From Variovorax sp. V213 (GTDB lineage Bacteria > Pseudomonadota > Gammaproteobacteria > Burkholderiales > Burkholderiaceae_C): a DNA stretch of 64,000 nucleotides. The notes beneath the pieces are model-generated. The model had not been told where the DNA came from. It searched no databases and saw only the letters and a list, made by a program, of their open reading frames with translations. The stretch's first letter is position 1; each line of letters opens with the position of its first letter. The stretch covers positions 3,473,001-3,537,000 of the forward strand of contig NZ_AP028664.1 in assembly GCF_041154455.1 (NCBI RefSeq), in the 5' to 3' direction. Below, piece by piece: positions 1 to 8,925 of the stretch. A program made the position numbers and the translations under genes.

Positions 1-2
1 GC

Positions 3-515
3 GTGCGCTTCACGCTGGGGCACGTGATGAAAGACCGCCTCTCCTGCGCCTACCACGGCTGGCAGTACGCCGCGGGCAGCGGCCAGTGCACCCGCATTCC
101 TGCGCACCCCGACATGCAACCGCCGCGCAATGTCTGCGCGAAGGTGTTCAGCGCGGTCGATGCGGCCGGCATGCTGTGGGTCCATCTCGCAGCCGAGGAG
201 CCGCCGCCTCCGCCGCGGGACGATGCCGTTCCCCCGGGTTGGTCGTTCTGTCGCACGCTCAGCGTGCGCGCCGATTCGGCCAGTGTGCGCAATGCGCTCG
301 ACGCGCGGGGTTTCATGCCGGATGCGGCATCGCCCGCCTTGCACGGCGCGCTCGGCCATATCGCGACCGCGGCGCTGGTGCTCGATGCCCAAGCGGGGTT
401 GGCCTTCATCCACCTCTGGACCGATGCAGCGCCCGGCACCGAAGCAATGAAGGCGCTGCACGTCGCCGCACGCGGCCTGCGCGGTGAGATCGAGGCACGG
501 CAGCCGGCCGCCTGA
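3..515 (+). CDS. Rieske [2Fe-2S] protein with degenerate oxygenase domain (5' partial)
   Basis: The gene enters from the left edge; 170 residues are visible. Near its start is CAYHGW, the second Cys-x2-His pair that binds a Rieske cluster in ring-hydroxylating oxygenase alpha subunits; the first pair would lie before base 1. The expected mononuclear iron motif (NxxDxxHxxxxH) should fall around residues 95-110. There the sequence keeps the N and D (NALD) but has no histidines at the ligand positions, so the catalytic iron site looks lost. The next gene has the reverse defect. I infer this protein supplies electrons from its Rieske centre to a partner subunit. The rest of the domain is unusually short. 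The function as an electron-transfer subunit is an inference; the Rieske motif is directly visible. Confidence 0.75.
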   Translation: MRFTLGHVMKDRLSCAYHGWQYAAGSGQCTRIPAHPDMQPPRNVCAKVFSAVDAAGMLWVHLAAEEPPPPPRDDAVPPGWSFCRTLSVRADSASVRNALDARGFMPDAASPALHGALGHIATAALVLDAQAGLAFIHLWTDAAPGTEAMKALHVAARGLRGEIEARQPAA

Positions 516-532
516 GCGAAAGAAAAAGTCCC

Positions 533-1396
533 ATGTCCTTCATCACCGACGACCCCAACATGCTCGATGACTGGCTGGTCGCCGGCCCCGCCACCGCGCT
601 GGCCGGCACCTCTGAAGCAAGGCCCCGCGCAGCACGCCTGCTCGGCGAAACGCTGCAGCTCTGGGGTGATGCGGCCGGCACGCCGCAATGCCGGCTGGGC
701 TCGCAGGCGCTGGCCGTCCAGTCGCGCCATGGTTATCTTTGGGTCTGCCCCGGCGGCACGCCCGCGCGGCCGTTGTTCGACTTTCCGGAATACGGCGAAG
801 CCGGGCGCCGCATCGTCGATTGCGGCGCCATCGGCGTGGCCGTGTCGGGGCTGCGCGTGATCGAGAACTTTCTGGACATGGCGCACTTTCCCTTCGTGCA
901 CGCCGACGTGCTGGGCAAGGTGCCGCACACCGAGGTGGCCACGTACCAGGTGCGCATCGAACCCGGCACTGGAGAAATCTGGGCCACCGATTGCCGCTTC
1001 TGGCAGCCGCGCGCCTCGGCGGCCCACGACAGTGGCAGCGAGGTGCTCTACAAGTACCGGGTGATGCAGCCGCTCACCGCCATGCTCTACAAGTCGAGCC
1101 ACCGCGCCGGCAAGCTCGATGCCATCGGCCTGTTCCTGCAACCGCTGGACGATGAGCACGTGATCGCCCACACGCTTCTTGCCTGCTACGACGACACGTC
1201 GACAGATGCCGAACTCATCGCGTTCCAGCACACGATCTTCGGGCAGGACAAGCCGATCCTCGAGAACCACGCCTTCAAGCGCATGCCGCTCGAAGGCCGC
1301 GCCGAAACGCCGACACGCGGCGACACATCGTCCGTCACCTACCGGCGCTGGCTGCGCGAGCGCGGGATGCGCTTCGGCGTGAGGCAGGCCGCATGA
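533..1396 (+). CDS. Rieske-less non-heme iron oxygenase catalytic subunit (NdmC-like)
   Basis: 287 residues. The N-terminus (DDWLVAG) and the segment LLGETLQLWGDAAG match the beginning of Rieske oxygenase alpha subunits. The stretch that should hold the Rieske CxH and CxxH pairs is missing, and the protein goes straight to RHGYLWVCPGG. The catalytic domain is intact: N112, D115, H118 and H123 form the iron site, and D239 in GQDKPILE is the likely third ligand. An oxygenase of this kind must receive electrons from a Rieske centre on another chain. NdmC of caffeine-degrading Pseudomonas is the known precedent as I recall it: a similar-sized subunit without a Rieske centre that works with NdmD and the GST-like NdmE. 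The gene lies 17 bases after the Rieske protein and overlaps the GST gene by 4 bases (ATGA). The substrate is unknown. Confidence 0.8.
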   Translation: MSFITDDPNMLDDWLVAGPATALAGTSEARPRAARLLGETLQLWGDAAGTPQCRLGSQALAVQSRHGYLWVCPGGTPARPLFDFPEYGEAGRRIVDCGAIGVAVSGLRVIENFLDMAHFPFVHADVLGKVPHTEVATYQVRIEPGTGEIWATDCRFWQPRASAAHDSGSEVLYKYRVMQPLTAMLYKSSHRAGKLDAIGLFLQPLDDEHVIAHTLLACYDDTSTDAELIAFQHTIFGQDKPILENHAFKRMPLEGRAETPTRGDTSSVTYRRWLRERGMRFGVRQAA

Positions 1397-2031
1397 TCCG
1401 GCTCTACGACTACGCGCTGTCGGGCAACTGCTTCAAGGTGCGGCAGATGCTCGCCTGGCTCGGCGTGGACTACCAGAGCGTGCCGGTCGACTTCCATCCC
1501 GGCCGCGAGCACAAGTCGGCCGCCTTCCTGGCGCAGGTCAACCCGCTCGGGCAGCTTCCGGTGATCGACGACGATGGTTTCGTGCTGCGCGACGCGCAGG
1601 CCATCCTCGTCTATCTCGCGAGCCAGCACGACACCCATGGCCACTGGTACCCGGGCGACCCGCAGTTGCGCGGCCAGATCGCGATGTGGTTCGCCACCGC
1701 CGACGAAATCACCCGCACCGCGTCGGCGGCGCGGCTGCACGATGTTTTCGGCTACGAGCATTTCGACATCGAGGCCTGCCGGCGCGGCGCGCATGTGGTC
1801 TTTCGCATGCTCGACGACCACCTGGCCGAGCGCGCGAGCGACAGGCTCCAGTGGCTGGCCGGGCCGCACGCCACCGTGGCCGACCTGGCCTGCTTCCCGT
1901 ACGTGGCGCTGGCCGGCGAAGGTGGAATATCCCTGGACGAATATCCGGCGTTGCGAAGCTGGGTCTGGGACTTTCGCCACCTGCCCGGGTTCATCGGAAT
2001 GTCGGGTATCTTTGCTGCGGGTCCAGCCTGA
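1393..2031 (+). CDS. Glutathione S-transferase family protein (NdmE-like candidate)
   Basis: 212 residues with an N-terminal thioredoxin-fold domain (IRLYDYALSGNCFKVRQML, then VNPLGQLPVIDDDG, then DAQAILVYLA) and an all-helical C-terminal domain with TVADLACFPY. The start codon overlaps the stop of the Rieske-less oxygenase, so the two are probably translationally coupled. In the caffeine N7-demethylase complex a GST homologue (NdmE) holds the Rieske-less subunit and the reductase together. The same neighbourhood here suggests a structural role rather than conjugation of glutathione. A conventional GST activity remains possible, since a Ser/Cys pair sits at the usual active-site turn (SGNC). 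Confidence 0.8.
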   Translation: MIRLYDYALSGNCFKVRQMLAWLGVDYQSVPVDFHPGREHKSAAFLAQVNPLGQLPVIDDDGFVLRDAQAILVYLASQHDTHGHWYPGDPQLRGQIAMWFATADEITRTASAARLHDVFGYEHFDIEACRRGAHVVFRMLDDHLAERASDRLQWLAGPHATVADLACFPYVALAGEGGISLDEYPALRSWVWDFRHLPGFIGMSGIFAAGPA

Positions 2032-2083
2032 ACGCGGTCTGGGTATCCTTGCCTGTCTCATCCCCTCTTTGCCCTGAAGCCCC

Positions 2084-3190
<1,107 letters not shown>

Positions 3191-3212
3191 CCCCCTGAAG
3201 AGAACGCCCGCC

Positions 3213-4136
3213 ATGAACCGCATGGAACCCTTGCGCAAGATCGAAGCGGGCGTTCTGGAAGTTGCGTACTTCGAAGCCGGCCCGGCGGACGGCCCGCCCG
3301 TGCTGCTGATGCACGGCTTTCCCTACGACATCCACACCTACGCCGAAGTGGCGCCAATGCTCGCCGGCCAGGGCTGCCGCGTCATCGTGCCCTACCTGCG
3401 GGGCTACGGCGCCACGCGCTTCCTGAGCGACGCCACGCCGCGCTCCGGCGAACAGGCGGCCCTCGGCGCCGACCTGCTCGCGCTGCTCGATGCCCTCGCC
3501 ATTCCGCGCGCGGTGCTCGCGGGCTACGACTGGGGCGGGCGCGCCGCCTGCGTGGTGGCGGCACTGTGGCCCGAGCGCTGCGCGGGACTGGTCTCGTTCA
3601 ACAGCTACAACATCCAGGACATCGCGAAGGCGATGGCGCCCGACACGCCCGCGAACGAGCACAGCCTCTGGTACCAGTATTACTTTCACAGCGAGCGCGG
3701 CCGCGCCGGGCTGGCGAAGGACCGCAAGGCGCTCACCCGTCTGCTGTGGCAGCTCTGGTCGCCCACGTGGAAGTTCGACGACGCCACGTTCGAGCGCAGC
3801 GCCGCCGCCTTCGACAATCCCGACTTCGTCGACGTGGTGATCCACTCGTACCGGCATCGCTTCGGGCTCGTTGCGGGCGACCCGGCCTACGCCTACATCG
3901 AGCGCCGCCTGGCCGCGCAACCGGCGATCGCCGTGCCCAGCATCACCTTCGACGGCATTGACGACGGGGTGCGCCCGCCCGCCGACGCCTCGGCCCATGC
4001 ACACCGCTTCAGCGGGCCGCGCTCGCACCGCCTGGTGCCCGGCGTCGGCCACAACATGCCCCAGGAGGCGCCGCGCATCTTTGCCGACGCCGTGCTCGAA
4101 CTCGTGCCCGCACGCCACAACAACACTGCCCGATGA
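3213..4136 (+). CDS. Alpha/beta hydrolase, epoxide-hydrolase-like
   Basis: 307 residues. The oxyanion-hole motif is HGFPYD near residue 35. The nucleophile elbow is GYDWGG, so the nucleophile is Asp, as in epoxide hydrolases and haloalkane dehalogenases, not Ser. The C-terminal GVGHNMPQEAP supplies the catalytic His. It lies 22 bases after adhC, and its stop overlaps the fghA start (ATGA), placing it in the formaldehyde operon. The substrate cannot be read from the sequence. A second ATG 9 bases downstream is an alternative start. Confidence 0.85.
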   Translation: MNRMEPLRKIEAGVLEVAYFEAGPADGPPVLLMHGFPYDIHTYAEVAPMLAGQGCRVIVPYLRGYGATRFLSDATPRSGEQAALGADLLALLDALAIPRAVLAGYDWGGRAACVVAALWPERCAGLVSFNSYNIQDIAKAMAPDTPANEHSLWYQYYFHSERGRAGLAKDRKALTRLLWQLWSPTWKFDDATFERSAAAFDNPDFVDVVIHSYRHRFGLVAGDPAYAYIERRLAAQPAIAVPSITFDGIDDGVRPPADASAHAHRFSGPRSHRLVPGVGHNMPQEAPRIFADAVLELVPARHNNTAR

Positions 4137-5008
4137 CCGACTTTCTCAAGACCCTTTCCGAGCACCATGCCTTCGGCGGCGTGCAGAGCTTCCACGAGCA
4201 CGCCTCGCACGAAATCGGCCTGCCGATGCGCTTCTCGGTCTACCTGCCGCCGCAAGCCGCGAACGAGCGCGTACCGGCCCTGCTCTACCTGGCGGGGCTG
4301 ACCTGCAATGAGGAAACCTTCGCAGTGAAAGCCGGCGCGCAGCGCATGGCCGCCAGCCTGGGCCTGGCGCTGATCGCACCCGACACCAGCCCGCGCGGGA
4401 GCGCCGTCGAAAGCCTGCCTGGCGCCACCGCCAACTGGGATTTCGGCATTGGCGCAGGTTTCTACCTGGACGCTACCGAGGCGCCCTGGTCCGCCCACTG
4501 GCGCATGGAAAGCTGGATCGTGCACGAGCTGCTGCCCTTCGTTGCGCGGCACTTCGCCATCGACGACCAGCGCCTGGGCATCTGCGGCCATTCGATGGGC
4601 GGCCACGGCGCGCTCACGCTCGCGCTGCGGCACCCCGGGCGCTTCAAGTCGCTGTCGGCGTTTGCCCCCATCTGCGCGCCCACGCAATGCCCCTGGGGCG
4701 AAAAGGCGTTCAGCGGCTACCTGGGCGGGCCGGGCGGCGACCGGGCGCAGTGGCTTGCGCACGACGCCAGCGCACTGATGAAATCGCAGATCGCCGCGCC
4801 CTACCCCCAGGGCATCCTGATCGACCAGGGCCTCTCCGACAAATTCCTTGCCGAGCAGCTCTACCCGGAGGCCTTCGAGGCCGCCTGCTTTGCCGCCAGC
4901 CAGCCAGTCACGCTGCGCCGGCATGCGGGCTACGACCACGGCTACTACTTCATCCAGACTTTCATGGCGGACCACGTCGCGCACCACGCACAGACGCTGA
5001 ACGGCTGA
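4133..5008 (+). CDS. fghA: S-formylglutathione hydrolase
   Basis: 291 residues, slightly longer than typical (about 280). It hydrolyses S-formylglutathione to formate and glutathione, the step after AdhC. The esterase-D fold shows LYLAGLTCNEETF, the nucleophile motif GHSMGGHGA with S154, and a late acid and His in the region of IDQGLSDKFL and YDHGYYFI. It overlaps the preceding hydrolase by 4 bases, consistent with one transcript from adhC. The whole route is cytoplasmic. Confidence 0.96.
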   Translation: MTDFLKTLSEHHAFGGVQSFHEHASHEIGLPMRFSVYLPPQAANERVPALLYLAGLTCNEETFAVKAGAQRMAASLGLALIAPDTSPRGSAVESLPGATANWDFGIGAGFYLDATEAPWSAHWRMESWIVHELLPFVARHFAIDDQRLGICGHSMGGHGALTLALRHPGRFKSLSAFAPICAPTQCPWGEKAFSGYLGGPGGDRAQWLAHDASALMKSQIAAPYPQGILIDQGLSDKFLAEQLYPEAFEAACFAASQPVTLRRHAGYDHGYYFIQTFMADHVAHHAQTLNG

Positions 5009-5035
5009 TCGACCTCGGGGTACGGGCGCCGTATC

Positions 5036-5548
5036 ATGGAGCGCATGTCCGCAGCACAGATTCCTGCCTTCCATTTGCGCTCCCGCGACGGCGCCGCCGA
5101 AGAGAACCTGGTGCTCGCCGGCATCTGGCGCCGGGCCTGGATCGCGGCCAACCGCCGGGCCACCGTCATCGAGCCCATCACACACTGGCTGCGGCGCGTG
5201 CAAACCGAATTCGTGCCGCCGGCCGACGTGGTGCTGGCCGAGCGCGAGGGCCAGGTCCTCGCTTTCATGGTGCTGCTGGCGCGCCGCGAATACGTGGCAC
5301 AGCTCTTTGTCGAACCCCATCTGCGCAACCAGGGTCTCGGGCAGGCGCTGCTCGACGAAGCCGGCGTGCGCATGCCGTTCGGCTGGAAACTGCACGTGGC
5401 CACCAGCAACACCGCGGCGCAGCGCTTCTACGAACGCTACGGCCTGGTGCGCGGCGCTGTCGACCGGCACCCCTCCAGCGGACGCGAACGGGTCGCCTAC
5501 CATTGGTATCCATCGAGCCCGACACGACAGTCGCGGCGTATCGGCTGA
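5036..5548 (+). CDS. GNAT family N-acetyltransferase
   Basis: 170 residues. The acetyl-CoA binding motif is visible as LFVEPHLRNQGLGQALLDEA, followed by the characteristic ATSNTAAQRFYERYGLV. An alternative in-frame ATG 9 bases downstream has a GGAG close before it and is equally possible as the start. Substrate unknown. The gene follows fghA by 27 bases on the same strand and may be read with it. Confidence 0.85.
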   Translation: MERMSAAQIPAFHLRSRDGAAEENLVLAGIWRRAWIAANRRATVIEPITHWLRRVQTEFVPPADVVLAEREGQVLAFMVLLARREYVAQLFVEPHLRNQGLGQALLDEAGVRMPFGWKLHVATSNTAAQRFYERYGLVRGAVDRHPSSGRERVAYHWYPSSPTRQSRRIG

Positions 5549-5571
5549 GCGCTCTTGCCTTCTGTTTCCCC

Positions 5572-5961
5572 ATGCGCATCGATCACATCGCTCTCTGGAC
5601 CACCGACCTCGAACGCTGCAAGCGCTTCTACATCGACTACTTCGGCGCCACGGCCGGCGCGGGCTATGTCAATCCGGCCAAGGGCTTTGCCTCCTGCTTC
5701 CTCAGCCTGGGCGACGGTGCCCGGATCGAAGCCATGACCACCCGCACGCTCTCCCCCGTGCCCGCCGAACCCGGCGCGCAGCGCATGGGCTGGACACACC
5801 TGGCCATCAGCGTGGGTTCCGATGCGGCGGTGGACGCGCTCACGCAGCGCCTGAAGGCCGACGGCTACCCGCTGCTCGACGGGCCTCGCCGCACCGGCGA
5901 CGGCTACTACGAAAGCGTGGTGCTCGACCCGGACGGCAACCGCATCGAGATCACCGCATGA
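5572..5961 (+). CDS. Glyoxalase/bleomycin-resistance fold (VOC) protein
   Basis: 129 residues. Two paired beta-alpha-beta-beta-beta modules are visible. The metal-ligand positions are filled: H in MRIDHIALW, E in GARIEAMT, H in GWTHLAISVG and E in DGNRIEIT. The length and the motif YYESVVLDPDGNRIEI match small lactoylglutathione-lyase-like VOC proteins. The start was chosen at MRIDHIALW because this is the conserved beginning of the family; the open frame extends upstream without coding character. The reaction is not determinable. Confidence 0.85.
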   Translation: MRIDHIALWTTDLERCKRFYIDYFGATAGAGYVNPAKGFASCFLSLGDGARIEAMTTRTLSPVPAEPGAQRMGWTHLAISVGSDAAVDALTQRLKADGYPLLDGPRRTGDGYYESVVLDPDGNRIEITA

Positions 5962-5973
5962 GCCGGGTCCGCG

Positions 5974-6357
5974 ATGAGTGAATTCGTCGAAAGCCTGCAC
6001 GAGATTTTCGAGCGCTTCGGCCGCATCGAGGCGCGCCGCATGTTCGGAGGCCACGGCATCTTTCACGAGGGACGGATGATCGCGATCGTCCTCAAGGACA
6101 CGCTCTACCTCAAGTCGGACGCCACCAGCGCCGAGCATTTCGACAAGCAGAACCTGCCGCCCTTCACCTACGAGCGCAACGGCAAGGCGATGCCGATGTC
6201 GTACCGGCAAGCGCCCGCCGATCTTTTCGAAGACCGCGAAGAAGCCGCGCTCTGGGGCCGCCGCGCCTACGAGGCGGCCCTGCGTTCGGGCCAGCCGCCC
6301 AAAAAGAAAACCGCAAAGAAAGCCCCAGTGAAGACAAAGAAAGCAGCCTCCCCTTGA
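5974..6357 (+). CDS. TfoX N-terminal domain family protein
   Basis: 127 residues. The core EIFERFGRIEARRMFGGHGI and LKSDATSAEHF followed by PMSYRQAP match the TfoX/Sxy N-terminal domain. The last 25 residues are rich in lysine and alanine (KKKTAKKAPVKTKKAA), a basic tail like those of DNA-associated proteins. TfoX in Haemophilus is a competence regulator, but stand-alone domain proteins like this one are mostly uncharacterised. Its stop overlaps the TTG start of the next gene (TTGA). Confidence 0.85.
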   Translation: MSEFVESLHEIFERFGRIEARRMFGGHGIFHEGRMIAIVLKDTLYLKSDATSAEHFDKQNLPPFTYERNGKAMPMSYRQAPADLFEDREEAALWGRRAYEAALRSGQPPKKKTAKKAPVKTKKAASP

Positions 6358-6962
6358 GCGACGACACACTCGCTTTGCCGCCCCTTCCCGAGCGCGAGCA
6401 GATCGCGCTGCTCGAAGCCTTCGAAGGCCTGGGACTGAAAGACATCGTGGTCGTTTCCACGCTGGCCGAGGCCGAGCGCGCCGCCGCTGCGCTGCTGGCC
6501 GCCGGTGTTGCCGGCTTCGACACCGAATCGAAGCCCACCTTCGCAAAGAACGAAGTGTCCGGCGGCCCGCACGTGGTGCAGTTCTCCACGCGCGAAACCG
6601 CCTGGCTCTTTCAGTTGCACCGCACCGAATGCAATCCGGTGGTGGCCATGCTGATTGCTTCCACCGAGCTCAGGAAGGTCGGCTTCGGCCTTTCGACCGA
6701 CCTCACGCTGATCCGCAACCGCCTCAACATCGAACCCAAGGCGGTGTTCGACATCGACAGCGAGTTCCGCCGCCGCGGCTACCGCAAGTCGGTGGGCGTG
6801 AAGGCGGCCGTGGCGCTGGTGTTCAACCGGCGCTTCGTCAAGTCGCGCAAGGCCACCACCTCGAACTGGGCCAACAGGCAACTGACGGAAGCGCAGATCC
6901 GCTATGCGGCCAACGACGCCTATGCGTCGATCCGCGTTTTCGATGCGCTCTTCGCCGGCTGA
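6354..6962 (+). CDS. 3'-5' exonuclease, DEDDy/WRN-like
   Basis: 202 residues beginning with TTG, which overlaps the previous stop. The three DEDDy exonuclease motifs are in order: FDTES (Exo I, DxE), VGFGLSTDLTLI (Exo II) and YAANDAYASI (Exo III, Y-x3-D). This is the RNase D/WRN exonuclease superfamily, without an HRDC or helicase domain. The protein probably trims nucleic acid ends. Pairing with a TfoX-like gene is suggestive of DNA handling but not proof. Confidence 0.85.
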   Translation: MSDDTLALPPLPEREQIALLEAFEGLGLKDIVVVSTLAEAERAAAALLAAGVAGFDTESKPTFAKNEVSGGPHVVQFSTRETAWLFQLHRTECNPVVAMLIASTELRKVGFGLSTDLTLIRNRLNIEPKAVFDIDSEFRRRGYRKSVGVKAAVALVFNRRFVKSRKATTSNWANRQLTEAQIRYAANDAYASIRVFDALFAG

Positions 6963-6970
6963 GCCAGCTC

Positions 6971-7699
6971 CTAATCCCGCCCCGCCTCCAGGATCGCCTG
7001 CGCGAGCCGCTTCGGGTTCGAGAAGAACATCTCGTGGCTGCCGGGGCACTCCACCAGTCTGAAGAGCCCGAGCCGCTCCGACAGGCGCGGATGCCACGGC
7101 AGGCTGTGCGGCATGGCCGTGTCCTGCTGGCAGTTGACATAAGACTTGCCGAGCTGCAATGCCGCCAGCGGCTCACGCAGCCGGATCGTGTCGGTGAAGG
7201 TGCGGTAGGGATGCGGGTTCAGCCGCTCGTAGCTGGCCTGCGCCAGCGGCAGGTCGGCGTCGTTGATGAAAGCCTCGCGCCAGACTTCGAACGGCAGGCT
7301 CACCGCATTGCCGTTGGCCGCGGCCACGGCGTCGAACATCGCGACGTAGTGCGGCGGCGCCATGTCGTTGAGCGATTCGCCATCGAGCGGTACGAAGGCG
7401 TTGACGTAGACCAGGCGCCTGAGCCGCTGCGCGATGCGGTCCGCCACGCCCGAAATCACCATGCCGCCGTAGCTGTGGCCCACCAGGCGAACCTCGGCCA
7501 GTTCGTTCTCTTCGATGAAGCGGACGGCCGAGTCGATCGCTTCATCGAGGCCGATGCGCGACCGATCGTCGCCCGCCCGGTTGCCCGCGAGCGTGGGGCA
7601 ATGCACCACGTGGCCGGTCGCGCGCAGGCCGGCTGCCACGGCCTCCATCTCGCCGCCGGTGTGCCAGGCGCCATGGATCAGAACATAGGTGTCGGACAT
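6971..7699 (-). CDS. Alpha/beta hydrolase (SABP2/hydroxynitrile-lyase-like esterase)
   Basis: 242 residues. It begins TYVLIHGAWHTGG, has the nucleophile motif GHSYGGM, and ends with ECPGSHEMFFSNP containing the catalytic His. This pattern belongs to the methyl-esterase/hydroxynitrile lyase branch of the fold. It is convergent with the exonuclease gene, with only 8 bases between. The physiological ester is unknown. Confidence 0.85.
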   Translation of the reverse strand: MSDTYVLIHGAWHTGGEMEAVAAGLRATGHVVHCPTLAGNRAGDDRSRIGLDEAIDSAVRFIEENELAEVRLVGHSYGGMVISGVADRIAQRLRRLVYVNAFVPLDGESLNDMAPPHYVAMFDAVAAANGNAVSLPFEVWREAFINDADLPLAQASYERLNPHPYRTFTDTIRLREPLAALQLGKSYVNCQQDTAMPHSLPWHPRLSERLGLFRLVECPGSHEMFFSNPKRLAQAILEAGRD

Positions 7700-7819
7700 G
7701 CGTATCTCCTTCTTCGTCGTCGTTGAATAAAGACGACTTTAGGAAACACGATGCGGCGCGAATGGCCGCTGTCTGCCAGCCTCGTGGCCGATTGACGCCC
7801 GCCGTGCGCCCCGCCTTTC

Positions 7820-8806
7820 TCAGCGCTGGCGGCGTAAGGTGCCAGGAGTCAGCCCGAGATGCCGGCGGCATTGGCGAACGAAATGCGATGCGTCGGTAAA
7901 CCCGACACGAAAACCGATTTCCGCGATGCCCAGCCGATCGAAGCGAGGGTCGCCGAGCATGCGCCGCGCCACCTGCATGCGAAAGCCGGTCAGCGCGGCC
8001 GCGAAGGTGGTCGCCCCGTCGCCCAGGCTGCGGTGCAGGCTGCGCTCCGAGATGCCCAGTCCGCGCGCCACGCTGGCAGCCGTCAGGCCTGGTTCGGCAT
8101 GCCGTTCGCGCGTGGCGTCGAGCACGCGGCGGCGCAGCGCCGCACGGGCGCCTTCGCTCGCGGCCGGCCCACCCGCATCGGCCGCGGTGCCAGCGGCGAG
8201 CGCGAGCAGCCCCCCGAGATGGTCGGTCAGCAATGCCGCAGGCAGCGGCGGCTTCAACGCGCCCTGCGGCGAAAGCTGCTGGGCAAAGCCGCTCAGCACA
8301 CAGCCCCAGCCCGATTGCCCGTCGATGCGCCGCGCCACCTGGTCGCCTGCATCCGGAAGCCACGACTCGACCCATGCGGTGGGCAGTTCGAGCGACAGCG
8401 TGTCGGCGGACTGGAGCAGATGCAATTCGTAGCAGCGCCGGGAGTCGACCAACACCAGGTCGCCCGGCAGCATGCGCGCCGAGCGGTTGTCCTGCACGGC
8501 GACCCAGGGCGAATCGGTCTTGCACAGCAGGTAGTAGTAGTTGCTCCGGCTGTGGGCAATGGCCCTGGGCGTGCGGTACACATCCTGCGCACTGCCGCGC
8601 ACCCGGTTCACCCCAATGGCGCCGAGCGGCGCGGATTCGAGCGTGGCGCCGAAGCTGCCGGCAAGGGGACTGGTCACGTCCATTTCGAGAAAGCCTTCGC
8701 AGACGGCGCCGATCCAGTAGTCCAGCCGCTGCGGCGGCGGCACGGCGTCGGTGGACCAGGTGTGGATCACGGGAGCGGCGATCGCGGGCGAGGCATTTCC
8801 GTTCAT
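7820..8806 (-). CDS. AraC family transcriptional regulator
   Basis: 328 residues. The N-terminal half is a cupin-like ligand-binding domain of the AraC_binding_2 type (DYWIGAVCEGF to LVLVDSRRCYELH). The C-terminal double helix-turn-helix includes LTAASVARGLGISERSLHRSL and IAEIGFRVGFTDASHFVRQCRRHLG. The start was set at MNGNASPAI; the open frame extends 28 codons upstream but without a family match. It diverges from gnd (about 120 bases between starts). Its target is not evident; the hydrolase just downstream on the same strand is one candidate. Confidence 0.9.
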   Translation of the reverse strand: MNGNASPAIAAPVIHTWSTDAVPPPQRLDYWIGAVCEGFLEMDVTSPLAGSFGATLESAPLGAIGVNRVRGSAQDVYRTPRAIAHSRSNYYYLLCKTDSPWVAVQDNRSARMLPGDLVLVDSRRCYELHLLQSADTLSLELPTAWVESWLPDAGDQVARRIDGQSGWGCVLSGFAQQLSPQGALKPPLPAALLTDHLGGLLALAAGTAADAGGPAASEGARAALRRRVLDATRERHAEPGLTAASVARGLGISERSLHRSLGDGATTFAAALTGFRMQVARRMLGDPRFDRLGIAEIGFRVGFTDASHFVRQCRRHLGLTPGTLRRQR

Positions 8807-8925
8807 CGCGCCAACATACCCAAGCCGCGCGCGCTTGCCAAGCGGGTATAGACGCCCTTCGATGGCAGCCCCGGGGCACCCCCGGCACAATCCCCATCAC
8901 ATTTACCGCAGACGAAAGAAGGGCC

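Noticed and set aside
50..1270. A 400-codon minus-strand frame over the oxygenase genes
   Set aside because: Same shadow-frame composition and no recognisable domain. The plus-strand genes carry the family motifs.
3..1396. The first two oxygenase frames as one gene broken by a frameshift
   Set aside because: The second protein has its own normal oxygenase N-terminus (DDWLVAG) and an intact iron site, while the first has a separate stretch aligning to that site region. They are two paralogous chains with 17 bases between, not halves of one.
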